Origin: Apoderus coryli
Taxonomy: Eukaryota > Arthropoda > Insecta > Coleoptera > Attelabidae
DNA length: 64,000 bases
Direction of reading: 5' to 3'
Assembly: GCA_911728435.2 (NCBI GenBank)
Contig: OU452198.1
Location: 19,564,001 to 19,628,000 of the forward strand
Below, piece by piece: positions 1-9,870 of this stretch; the stretch's first letter is position 1, and each line of letters starts with the position of its first letter. The position numbers and the translations under genes were made by a program. The notes beneath the pieces are model-generated. The model searched no databases. It was given only the letters and a program-made list of their open reading frames with translations, and was not told where the DNA came from.

Positions 1-199
1 TCCTCGTCAAGATTTATGTCAATTTCGTCTAGCGACTTACCTTGGTAATCACTTGCACCTTCTTTTTCCATTATCATTAATAATTTTGAAATTTTAGCCG
101 TTTGATACACATCATCTGGTAACGTATACGAACTTTGATGAACTCCTGGTGTGTGTCCCATAAAAGTGGCTAACTGTTCAATCTCTTGATGTATTAAAT
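1..199 (-). pseudogene. Tyrosine-recombinase-like gene, copy 1, C-terminal part
   Basis: Read on the minus strand this stretch encodes the C-terminal end of a tyrosine-recombinase-like protein and runs off the window edge. Visible motifs are QLATFMGH (the histidine of the 'LGH' box) followed by a tyrosine in SSYTLPDD, where the nucleophile Tyr would sit, then YQTAKISKLLM and an acidic tail (SLDEIDINLDE). The same order is seen in copy 2 near 31780-31944 (LARHLGH, FYRLHES, KKLADIEL). The 5' continuation lies at 6193-7833, separated by a 5993-bp insertion. Removing that insertion and one copy of the 7-bp duplication ATTAAAT keeps the reading frame open across the junction. Family assignment is inference from motif order. 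The fragment could be an exon of a once functional gene or of an old mobile element. Confidence 0.6.
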
Positions 200-234
200 C
201 GTTGATTGAAATATTTAATAAGATACACAACGCC

Positions 235-1453
235 GGACGAGAGGGGGTCGTCGCTTGCGGGGTAAGGACAATGCGCCCCGCTATGCTCGCCTTACCCCTC
301 TCATAGAGAAAACCTACCCGGTAACATCCCATATGTTGCGGCGACTATACGAATTAATACCTTCGTCGTAGCATCGAACACCTATTGAAACGCCGTCGAA
401 AAACTAGATGTTGCCGATTCAACAGTAGTGGTAGTAATAAACGGAGGTAGTTTTTAGTTTTGTTCGCTTATTCATTGTAAAAGTGTTTTAACGTAGGAGA
501 GCATGAAATTAATCAAGTTATAAAAAAAATTGTTTAGGATAGCAAGTAAAAGAATTTTAAATACATAAAACAAATAATATACTTATATATTTGCGTATAT
601 ACAGGTCGTCCTTACAATATTATTTTTGATTTCTGAAGTTTGGTTTCTTTTTAAGTTTGCTCGTTAGCATTATCTCCCAAGTATGTTACAGAGTAAACAT
701 AATTGTACGGCATGTTTGGAGCTAATTGATAGATCTCAATATTCAGTTAATTGTTGACTGTGGAAATGGTACCATAGGAAATGCACAAGAATTTTTTTTA
801 TATTGATTTCGACTCGCTAAGGATATACCTATTGAACCTCATGGGCGATCTGAAGAGAATAAAAAGATTTTAACCCGAACCTTAAAAAGTTGAAGGTTAT
901 ATATAAATTTTTTTCTATTTTCGGAAAAACGTCTAAAATACAAGGCAAAAATGGGTTTTAATGTAATGTTAATGATACATTTCCGCAGGGAAATGTTTGT
1001 GATTCTGTGTTCTTGAAGGCTACTAAAAGCCAAAAAGATAATAATTTTTTTATATAACTTATTGTTTGACATATCTTAGTTTTCTTAATAAATGGCAAAG
1101 ATCGATTTATAATGGTCTGTAACAATGTGAAAAAAAATGTATGCTACACAGGGAGTTCGTGGTTTTACCATCAGAACTTTAACAGAATGTGAATAACTAA
1201 TTTTTGGGTGGTTTACCTCTAAAAACATAGGTTGAAAAACTTATGGTTTTTGGAATATGGGACGTTATCTTAGTAACCTACAAACTATGTAGTATCTATC
1301 CCCCATCTACCCAACCTGTAAACTTGATATTATGTAACTGTCCATGGACATTCATATTAAATTAAAGTTATTAATTTCCACTAATTTTATTTTTAATTTA
1401 TGTACATTACACGTGTTTCGCTTCTTCTAAAATGGTAAAAGAATATCTGACAT
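235..1453. other. Inside of 6-kb element: GC-rich patch, then nothing recognisable
   Basis: Positions 235-300 are strikingly GC-rich for this window and form an imperfect inverted repeat (GAGGGG near 240 against CCCCTC near 297). The remainder is AT-rich with no credible coding sequence. The short open frames here lack any family motif. Confidence 0.5.
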
Positions 1454-1613
1454 AAGCTCATTTCTGGGTTTTTCCATATATATTTTTTTATACCTTACAC
1501 AATATTACTTTGTTTACCTGGAGTTTGGTTTCTATACTATTAAATAAAAACAGGTAAGTACAGTAATATAGTGTAAGGTATAAAAAAAATATATGGAAAC
1601 CCCAGAAATAAAC
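1454..1613. repeat. Hairpin inverted repeat (MITE-like)
   Basis: Arms at about 1454-1507 and 1561-1613 are near-perfect inverted copies. Both contain TTATACCTTACACAATATTAC or its complement and the ATATATGGA block. A loop of about 53 bp separates them. The structure looks like a small fold-back element nested in the 6-kb insertion. No duplication of the flanks was certain. Confidence 0.65.
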
Positions 1614-2121
1614 TCAATTGGTAAATACCAACATAACAGTTTTTTACATTGAAATGAAATTTAAAGGTACAAGACAGGCAAACAATTTCAAAACAGGAGA
1701 ATTATTAGCTCTCCATATCATATATGTAATATATATGGAGACTATTAGTTTCATGAAAAGATTTTTTTTTTTAATTTCACCGGAAATAAACTGTTGCCCT
1801 CGAGGCACGATAGCTGTCCATATTTAAGTGTAAAAGTAATAATTTTATGACCTTTTTGTCATTTATCTAAATTTAATAAATTTTTGTTTTGTTTTAGACA
1901 TCAGCTATTTTTTTTTTAAGTATCGGGTTTTGTGCCTTTTTCTTCTCTTTGGAGGCACTATTTATACGCAGGTATTTTATATTTCAGATCTAGGCCAAGT
2001 TCTTGAACGCAAATTAATTGATTTTTTTTAGTTTTATTATAAAATTTATTTTGCCCCCTTTTCTACTATTTACGAACACCTATGTAAACAAAATTGTTAT
2101 GCTGCATGTTGTAGGTTATCC
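1614..2121. other. AT-rich stretch sharing sequence with 29250-29620
   Basis: No gene is seen. The segment around 1700-1860 (TTAGCTCTCCATATCATATA, then CACCGGAAATA, then a block containing GACCTTTTTGTCATTTATCT) reappears in pieces at about 29250-29620, partly in inverted order. It therefore belongs to a dispersed repeat family. Confidence 0.45.
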
Positions 2122-4010
2122 GTTAAGTGGTTTTTGAGTTATCACGGATACAAATTTTTTCTGACCCTTTTATAGAATTTTCACGAACGCCTATGGAACA
2201 TTAATTTTTGTCGTGTAACACCAATTCAACTAGTTAAATATGAAACTTTTTACATTTTAATTTTTTTTTTATTTTACCCCTTTTTTTACTATTTACGAAC
2301 GCCTATATAAATAAAAATTTTATGCTGCATTTTTTAGGTTATCTTATATGAAAGCTATATATAATTAGCCAATTTTTCTGGTATATTTGGGAAACATTTT
2401 TTTTTTCGTTTTTGACCCTTTTTAAGACTATTTTCGAACGCCTGTGTGAACTAATTCTTTTATGTAACATTTTTTAGGTTATATTCTATCACAGCTATAA
2501 AAAATTATTCAATATTTCGAATAAGTTTAAGAACTATGATTTTTTAAATTTTTGAACCCTCTTTTAAACCCCTTGCCTACGCGCAATGTTAATCACCACC
2601 TATAAATATCCTGTAGTATTTTCGTACCAAATGTGGTTAAAATGCGTTAAGTGGTTTTTGAGTTATCACGGATACAAATTTTTTCTGACCCTTTTATAGA
2701 ATTTTCACGAACGCCTATAGTACATTAATTGTTGTCGTGTATTTTTAACACCAATTCATCTAGTTAAATATAAAAAATTTTACATTTTAATTTTTTTTTA
2801 TTTTACCCCTTTTTTTACTATTTACGAACGCCTATGTAAATAAAAATTTTATGCTGCATTTTTTAGGTTATCTTATATGAAAGCTATATATAATTAGCCA
2901 ATTTTTCTGGTATATTTGGGAAACATTTTTTTTTTTCGTTTTTGACCCTTTTTAAGACTATTTTCGAACGCCTGTGTGAACTAATTCTTTTATGTAACAT
3001 TTTTTAGGTTATATTCTATCACAACTATAAAAAATTATTCAATATTTCGAATAAGTTTAAGAACTATGAATTTTTAAATTTTTGACCCTCTTTTAAACCC
3101 CTTGCCTACGCTCAATGTTAATCACCACCTATAAATATCCTGTAGTATTTTCGTACCAAATGTGGTTAAAATCCGTTAAGTGGTTTTTGAGTTATCACGG
3201 ATACAAATTTTTTCTGACCCTTTTATAGAATTTTCACGGACGCCTATGGTACATTAATTTTTGTCGTGTATTTTTAACACCAATTCATCTAGTTAAATAT
3301 AAAAATTTTTACATTTTAATTTTTTTTTATTCCCTTTTTCTGCTATTTACGAACGCCTATGTAAATAAAAATGTTATGCTGCATTTTTTAGGTTATCTTA
3401 TATCAAAGCTATATATAATTAGCCAATTTTTCTGGTATATTTGAGAAACATTTCTTTTTCGTTTTTGACCCTTTTTTTAAACTATTTTCGAACGCCTGTG
3501 TGAACCAATTCTTTTATGGAATATTTTTTAGCCTATGTTGTATCACATCTATGAAAAGTTATTCCATATTTCGAATAAGTTTAGGAAATATATATTTTTT
3601 ATGTTTTGGCCCCTTTTCCACTATTTACGAACGCCTATGAAAGTAAGTTATTTATGACACATTTTATAAGTTATAGTCTAGCAAAAGCTATAAATAACTA
3701 GTTAATATTTCTGCTATGTTTAAGAAATACGTTTTGTGTTTAAATCTTTTTTACCCCATTTTATTCTATTTTCGAACGCCAATGTTGTCTAATATTTTAT
3801 GTTCAATATTTTAGGTTATATTCAATTAAATGCGTAAAAAATAATTCAGTATTTCGGATTAGTTTAAGAACTATGAATTTGTTTAATTTTTGAACCCTGT
3901 TTTAAACCCTTTGCCTACGCTCAATGTTTCCCAAAATCTCATCAGCTCCTTGCAATGTCCAATAGCATTTTTGCACCAAATTTGGTGAAAATCTGTTAAG
4001 CAGTTTTAAA
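2122..4010. repeat. Tandem array of ~525-bp units with internal ~120-bp subrepeats
   Basis: The phrase GTTAAGTGGTTTTTGAGTTA recurs at 2122, 2646 and 3175, giving unit lengths of 524 and 529 bp. The third unit is longer and more diverged and runs to about 4010. Within each unit a shorter motif, ACGAACGCCTATG followed by a T-rich block and TTTTAGGTTAT, repeats roughly every 120-130 bp. The array ends with AAATTTGGTGAAAATCTGTT. The reverse complement of a closely similar end lies at 29390-29520. It is a noncoding satellite-like domain of the 6-kb element. Confidence 0.75.
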
Positions 4011-4039
4011 ATTTAACCATGAATCCACTTACAAACGAA

Positions 4040-5088
4040 CGGAGTTATTAATTTTTCACCATCAGGAGGGTTTTGCCTGCTATCTTTTAAAGCTTTAGTA
4101 CGCCCCTGCGACGGCCTGTAAGTGATAGTGAGTATATACGTTTTATTGCCCATGTTGTTATCTAACCCACTCTGAAAGCCCGATATGGCAGGCTCAATAG
4201 TTTCGGAGTTATTAATTTTTCACCATCAGGAGGGTTTTGGCTGCTATCTTTTAAAGCTTTAGTACGCCCCTGCGACGGCCTGTAAGTGATAGTGGTATAT
4301 ACGTTATATTGCCCATGTTGTTATCTAACATACTCTGAAAGCCCGATATGGCAGGCTCAATAGTTTCGGAGTTATTAATTTTTCACCATCAGGAGGGTTT
4401 TGGCTGCTATCTTTTAAAGCTTTAGTACGCCCCTGCGACGGCCTGTAAGTGATAGTGAGTATAAACGTTATATTGCCCATGTTGTTATCTAAGCCACTCT
4501 GAAAGCCCGATATGGCAGGCTCTACAGTTTCGGAGTTATTAATTTTTCACCATCAGGAGGGTTTTGGCTGCTATCTTTTAAAGCTTTAGTACGCCCCTGC
4601 GACGGCCTGTAAGTGATAGTGAGTATATACGTTATATTGCCCATGTTGTTATCTAACCCACTCTGAATGCCCGATATGGCAGGCTCAATAGTTTCGGAGT
4701 AATTAATTTTTCACCATCAGGAGGGTTTTGGCTGCAATTTTTTAAAGCTTTAGTACGCCCCTGCGACGGCCTGTAAGTGATAGTGAGTATATACGTTATA
4801 TTGCCCATGTTGTTATCTAACCCACTCTGAATGCCCGATATGGCAGGCTCAATAGTTTCGGAGTAATTAATTTTTCACCATCAGGAGGGTTTTGGCTGCA
4901 ATCTTTTAAAGCTTTAGTACGCCCCTGCGACGGCCTGTAAGTGATAATGAGTATATACGTTATATTGCCCATGTTGTTATCTAACACACTCTGAATGCCC
5001 CATATGGCAGGGTCAATAGTTTCGGAGTTATTAAGTTTTCCCCACTAGGGCGGTTTTGGCTGCTATCTTTTAACGCCCTATTACGTCA
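4040..5088. repeat. 164-bp satellite, six full copies plus a partial
   Basis: CGGAGTTATTAATTTTTCAC or its close variant starts at 4040, 4204, 4367, 4531, 4695, 4859 and 5023, so the period is 163-164 bp. Units are more than 90% alike by eye, share TACGCCCCTGCGACGGCCTG and end in CCCGATATGGCAGGCTCAAT. The seventh copy diverges after about 65 bp. The array directly follows the ~525-bp array and is relatively GC-rich. It is noncoding. High similarity between copies suggests recent amplification or ongoing homogenisation. Confidence 0.85.
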
Positions 5089-6192
5089 CTTCCACTAATT
5101 TTTAGTTAAATTATTGTACTAATGCAAATGGGTACGTAATTTGTTACCCAATACTGTTTTGCTTAAATTAAAATATATTTTTTCACCATCCACCTTCAAA
5201 CTGTCTTTTGGTCCAATATTTTGCAAAATATTAACTTCATTATTAATTTTATAAATAATTTTTTAAATAAGTTATTTGTCTGTAAATTATATGTTTATTA
5301 CCACGTGGCAAGTTGTTCGTGCCCGTCATGAGCGCTGGCTCGATACGATGTGCGCGCGCATATAGTGCGAGGCTACTGGCGTTCGTGCTTGTTCGGATAT
5401 TTTGGCTGCTATCTTTAGCTGCTATTTTCACACCGGTCTTTACACTTGAGTTGTTAAACCCCTGTGGACTCCAGTGTCCGACAAAAAAAAATGAAACTCG
5501 TAATTTAGAAAGTTTTTTTTATATATTTTTATTCGTTAGTCTCAGTATGTTTTTATTAATAATTAAACAATACACCAAAATTTAACAGCAACTTGAGAAA
5601 ATAAATAAAAAATCAACCCATTCCATCTAACCGTGAATACAACTCTAGTTGCATAACATAATATAAGAAACAGGTTGGCCGATGACTAATATACCTAAAA
5701 GTCCAAACTCTAATGTAATATTCTTATTTTCCTATGTGGTTTACCTGATTCGTTATCTTTAATTTTATTATTACTAGAACTAACCCACTTAACAGCCCTA
5801 AATAATTTTATTTTTATTAATTGTTTAATAATAATATTGCGATGGTCACCACACTGATCAAACCAAATCTGGTCATGTTCCCGTATAACTAAAATTAAGT
5901 CATGTTTTATATTTTCTACCAACCCATTTTTTAATTTATATGTGTCAAATAAGGATTCGTTGGGCCGCACGACTACTTAACTTCCGAACGAATGAACGAA
6001 TGGGGCACAACGCCGCTATGCCATCTGTTGCTATTGTACCGCAATATCCAACTCTCAGTGTCGTAGATCGATCGATACAGTTGTGTCTTGAATAAGAACT
6101 TAGTTTGCCCGTTCACAGATGCGCTAGTGCAGTTCAGCAAAGCACGAAAAAGATACCAGCGTTCCGAATCTTATTAAATATTTCAATCAACG
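5089..6192. other. Right part of 6-kb element, no convincing gene
   Basis: Short open frames exist at 5313-5585 (+) and 5710-5970 (-). Neither carries a motif I can defend. The second has a weak resemblance to the start of a MADF domain (DLILVIREHDQIW) but no downstream support. The region ends in the right terminal inverted repeat at about 6156-6192. Confidence 0.4.
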
Positions 6193-7833
6193 ATTAAATT
6201 GAAAATTTGTGACAGTGTGCCAAGTGCTTATGTAAACGGGTTGATGTTACTGAGGCAGGGCTTGTTGCCCTCCATAATTTAATATGCTTGCTAAGACATT
6301 TGTACCCTATTAAATGACTTGTAGTGTTCGCCTTTGCAAATAAATATTCTGGTACATATGTATCTCTTATTTCTATTAAAAAGTTTAAATGGGTTTGTAC
6401 ATTGCAACTGAATAGTACAGGGACTCCTCTACCCCTCTTACGTCTAATTACTACTCTTTTAATCGATTTTAATAAAAATTGTTCTACAGATGTCACAACT
6501 TGGTTAAATTCCTCATATTCCCCCTTTTCTTTAGAACTATTTCCGTACGTGTCTAAAAGCATACGTTACAGCTCACCTGATCTTTTTCTGTTAAATAATA
6601 TGACTATGCAATATATAAATTCTGCAGAACTATGACTTTTCTTTAAAAGTGCAATACAACGCTCAGCTATTTTTAAAAGGTACTCTTTTAATTTTTTAAG
6701 ATCGCTTGCTAATGGCACAATTGTCACTTTATTCCATTTCTTCGTGTTAAGGTTATTAGCAGCTGTAGTTGAAACTTCATACTTCCAATTAGTTTCGAAA
6801 AGTTTGGTCAATGTTTTTAGTTCTGTTACAACATCTGCTGTTGTCATTTGAAGATAATTTGAGTCACTCTTGTATGCGCAAGATACTGCTATTTAGCAAC
6901 ATTGCTTCAATGAAGTAGCTATATCATAGCAATTGTAGGTGAAAAATATGATTAATTAGAGGGATCGTAATTTGTTATTCGTTTAGGTGCTTCTACAAAC
7001 AGGTCAAAAATTTTAAGGACGTAGAGCCGAAATTAAAGATGTTATTGACGGACCGAGATCTTTCATTTCAATTAATATTCTAGATAGTTCTCGCATTTTA
7101 CGCGAGGTAATATTGTTCGAAGGGTGATTAGTTTTATCCCTCCGAAGATTACTTTGCTCTCGCTTGGGTCGCTGAGAGCAGCGGTAATAGTTAAGCAACA
7201 CTGTTAGGAAGAGCAGTCTCACTCCCCTACTAGGCATAAAGGTAACTTGTGGAACAGTGGTGGTTTTAATTGAGAAACAATGTTTGATTGAATCTGATTT
7301 TATTAAAAATTAATCGACTATTTATATACAAAATAATGCTGAAAACAGCTAAAATTGTTACTAATTTAATTTACATTATTATGTACAAATATTCAATATA
7401 AATTATTAAAAATGCAACCTAAGGGAAAAGTGAAAGTAAAATATGGAACGTTTAAAAAAATGCTATAAAGTAAAAACTGCAAACTATTAGCAGGAATTGT
7501 GAAGTTTGTGAATATTTAATCATATGCGTAGTAGTATAGTTTTTTAGTTAATATTTAATTAAAATATTATTTATTTTAAATAATGTCTAGGATTGTACAA
7601 ATATTAACAAAATGCTTCTCTCTATGACTTTTAAGATAACGTACTCCAAAAGCACAAATAAGGCTAGCATTTTGAGCTTCTAAAGATATTTTATCTGCCC
7701 CCATACGAGGAAACACTTGTTCTTTCAAAAGTGGCTCCATTTTCCTATTCCTTACTAGTGCGATTAGTCCTGTAGTTTTAGCATTAGTGTTTTTTATACT
7801 ACCTTTATAACATATTTTTCGATGGCGAAACAA
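6193..7833 (-). pseudogene. Tyrosine-recombinase-like gene, copy 1, N-terminal and central part
   Basis: The minus strand encodes, in order, VFPRMGADKISLEAQ and SHREKHFVN (7833-7605), a solo LTR insertion, then ITSRKMRELSRILIEMKDLG, a region around 6840-7000 with frame breaks, LFNRKRSGEL (Arg-I box, followed by a stop), RRKRGRGVPVLF (the beta-hairpin lysine region typical of phage-type integrases) and TSTRLHKHLA, the position of the second catalytic arginine, here His. The same box order occurs in copy 2. The gene continues at 199-1 beyond the 6-kb insertion. Several stops and frameshifts make it a pseudogene. Excising the LTR with one 5-bp duplication rejoins HFVN and ITSR in frame. Recombinase homology is inferred from motifs, not from a search. 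Confidence 0.65.
7114..7599 (-). mobile_element. Solo LTR, 486 bp, with 5-bp TSD
   Basis: On the minus strand the insertion begins TGTACAATCC and ends TTCGAACA, the TG...CA ends of an LTR. It is flanked by AATAT (plus strand) at 7109-7113 and 7600-7604, a 5-bp duplication. Inside, on the minus strand, there is a TATA-like TATATAAATAG followed by AATAAAATC, a plausible promoter and polyadenylation signal for an R region. No internal retrotransposon sequence is present, so it is a recombined solo LTR. Five-bp duplications fit Bel/Pao, Gypsy or Copia; the family is not identified. Confidence 0.8.
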
Positions 7834-8215
7834 CTATTTTGCAGAAAATACTCCAAGGCAATGAAACAAAACACCACGCCACTGGTATCATGCATACTAG
7901 TTGGGTGCTTTTATAGCTATTTTCTCTTAGTTTTTATAGGGATTTTATAAGTACCTAAAGTATCTGGGAAATCTAATATTTTGTGATTATTATTTTAAAT
8001 AGATTGTTACCAAATGTTTCTAAAACTTTTAAGTTCTTATCTTTTACGAAGATTATACAACATCTGTAAATGATAAACTTATTATCTCTGGTGCCTTTTC
8101 CAATCTGATAAAAGAATTGGTACCTAGAAATGGGCCTTTTTAGTCGAAAATATTATGTTTGTTTTATGGGTTTTTGTAAAAAATATAAATGCATATATTG
8201 GAAAGGATAACCAGA
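7834..8215. other. AT-rich gap, nothing recognised
   Basis: Upstream of the recombinase-like copy 1. No open frame with motifs, no repeat and no RNA gene is seen. The missing extreme N-terminus of that gene could lie here in decayed form. Confidence 0.4.
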
Positions 8216-8409
8216 TGTTGTAGTTACAGGGCGGCCATTGTCGAGACTGTTGAAACTAGAAGACATCGTTATATTTTGGACACCTTATATGCATTTATTC
8301 TATGTTTATACATTTTGATAGATGTCAGTTTAATTAGAAATAATCGTCAATCTACGTGTCAGACTTTTCATTTATAAAAGTTCTTAAGGTCTAATTAAAA
8401 ACCTTAACA
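8216..8409 (+). mobile_element. Copia-type 5' LTR (194 bp)
   Basis: The segment runs from TGTTGTAGTTACAGG to CCTTAACA, giving TG...CA ends, and is followed at once by a tRNA primer site and then by a Copia-like gag. The length fits a small Copia LTR. The left edge is chosen from the TGTTG start and the position of the primer site. I did not find a matching 3' LTR in the window, so the element is a truncated remnant. Confidence 0.6.
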
Positions 8410-8422
8410 TGGTAGCAGAGCG
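8410..8422 (+). promoter_or_regulatory. Primer-binding site, initiator tRNA-Met type
   Basis: TGGTAGCAGAGCG begins at the first base after the LTR. The first 11 bases are complementary to the 3' end of eukaryotic initiator methionine tRNA (acceptor CUCUGCU plus ACCA), the usual minus-strand primer of Copia elements. Confidence 0.7.
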
Positions 8423-8539
8423 TGGTTGCTGGTTTAGAATTTAATGCTGTAGAACTATAAATACAGAAAAGTAAAAAAAAACCAGTGTTCAAAAAGTTGG
8501 TCAAGTCTGTCAAAGTTACAAAAGTATTCCTTTGAAGAA

Positions 8540-8960
8540 AATTGGATGTGAGTAAAGCTCAAATAGGTTTGCTTGAAGGTAAAACAAATTGGACTACATG
8601 AAAATACAAACTATGCATTTTATTGAGAGGAATTAAAGGTGGTCTGGATGTAATTGAAGGTTACTTGGTTGCACCTAAGCCTGTAGAAGAAAATGCAATA
8701 GCAGAAGTTAAATCCAAGTATGAAAAAGATTTGTTAGACTTCAGTCAAGCTGACAGTAGCGTCCTTTTGATTTTGACTGTTAATATGACACAAGAAACTT
8801 TATTAAGAACAAATCAGAAGTGGCAGATAAGTTAACAATAGTTTTGGTTGAAATTGAAGCAGCAAAAAATGGCACAAAGGAGCTTTTGTTGGACAATGGT
8901 GGTGAATTTGACAACAAAATAGTAAGAAAGATTCTTGGCCATCATGGCATAAGACAGAGA
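8540..8960 (+). pseudogene. Copia retrotransposon remnant: gag piece and integrase piece
   Basis: At 8567-8835 the plus strand encodes LLEGKTNW near the start of gag, followed by a stop where a Trp is expected, then a helical stretch with a Q/N-rich end, as in the Copia gag N-terminal domain. At about 8845-8960 it encodes LLLDNGGEFDNKIVRKIL. DNGGEF is the second catalytic Asp region of a retroviral-type integrase, so everything between gag and the integrase core has been deleted. Both pieces are short and broken, with no coding potential left. Placement next to an LTR and primer site supports the assignment. Confidence 0.65.
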
Positions 8961-8982
8961 TTAATCATACACGCATATCGAC

Positions 8983-9262
8983 GCCGTTTGCAGTAAACTG
9001 AATAAGCATCTATACTTCGATCTGTAAGAGGATTCATGGATACCCCATCTCTTATTTCTGTTTATTATGCTTTAATCTATTCAGTGATTGCATACAATAT
9101 TGTGATTTGGGGTAGAAGTGTTGAAATTGACAGGGTCTTTGTGCTGCAGAAGCGAGCGGTGAGATGCATCTTTAATATCCCGTTTCTAGAAACATGTAGA
9201 GATACATTTAAAAAACAAAAGTTGCTTACAGTCACTTCAATATATTTGTACAAACTACTGTA
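8983..9262 (+). pseudogene. LINE reverse transcriptase C-terminal scrap
   Basis: The open frame at 9036-9263 encodes the region after the RT palm of a non-LTR retrotransposon: YYALIYSVIAYNIVIWG, then VFVLQKRAVRCIFNI and CRDTFKKQKLLTV. These blocks match in order those in the LINE at 48319-49371 (LLRYGIIFWG, IFVAQKRILRII, CRNHFRKESILTI), so the two belong to related lineages. Only about 75 codons remain. It abuts the Copia scrap on one side and the 204-bp repeats on the other. Confidence 0.65.
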
Positions 9263-9870
9263 GTAGTTATTATATGGGGTTTCTAGACCAATTTGCATAA
9301 TTTAGTCGTAGGCTCATTGCTCCAGTGTTAGGTCAAGGCGTAATGCATCAGACTGCACGCCAAAACGGCCATGGACACAAATACGTCATTCTGACATCAT
9401 AATGTGAATCCTGTCATCCTTAGGAGCATCCCTGCTGAATTTGAAGGTCCTAGGATGATATCTTAGAGTAGTTATTATATGGGGTTTCTAGACCAATTTG
9501 CATATTTAGTCGTAGGCTCTTTGCTCCAGTGTTAGGTCAAGACGTAATGCATCAGACTGCACGCCAAAACGGCCATGGACACAAATACGTCATTCTGACA
9601 TCATAATGTGAATCCTGTCATCCTTAGGAGCATCCCTGCTGAATTTGAAGGTCCTAAGATGATATCTTAGAGTAGTTATTATATGGGGTTTCTAGACCAA
9701 TTTGCATAATTTAGTCGTAGGCTCTTTGCTCCAGTGTTAGGTCAAGGCGTAATGCATCAGACTGCACGCTAAAACGGCCATGGACACAAATACGTCATTC
9801 TGACATCATAATGTGAATCCTGTCATCCTTAGGAGCATCCCTGCTGAATTTGAAGGCAATAAAATAATAT
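9263..9870. repeat. Three tandem copies of a 204-bp repeat
   Basis: AGTAGTTATTATATGGGGTT starts at 9263, 9467 and 9671, an exact 204-bp period, and the copies differ at only a few bases. Each ends with GCTGAATTTGAAGG. The last copy changes after that point into the block shared with 10306-10381. It is noncoding with no resemblance to known gene motifs. Confidence 0.85.

Larger units (their letters stand above)
200..6192. mobile_element. 5993-bp unclassified element with terminal inverted repeats and 7-bp TSD
   Basis: The left end (from 200) and the reverse complement of the right end (to 6192) share a perfect 25-bp start, CGTTGATTGAAATATTTAAT plus AAGAT, and then about 12 bp with 4 mismatches. 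The flanks 193-199 and 6193-6199 are both ATTAAAT, a 7-bp target-site duplication. The element interrupts the recombinase-like gene, and taking it out restores the frame, so the boundaries are well supported. No transposase is recognisable inside. It holds a hairpin repeat, a ~525-bp tandem array and a 164-bp satellite. It is therefore probably a non-autonomous DNA transposon. The superfamily is unknown: 7-bp duplications are compatible with several DDE groups. Confidence 0.72.

Noticed and set aside
4040..5088. Regular repeats as a CRISPR array
   Set aside because: Units are contiguous 164-bp tandem copies without unique spacers, and the DNA is eukaryotic.
5313..5585. 90-codon frame with a hydrophobic start
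   Set aside because: Hydrophobicity comes from AT-rich T-rich sequence; no family motif and it lies in a noncoding element.
5710..5970. Possible MADF-like domain protein on the minus strand
   Set aside because: Only a short opening phrase (DLILVIREHDQIW) resembles the family; the following residues do not continue the domain and there is no start or promoter evidence.
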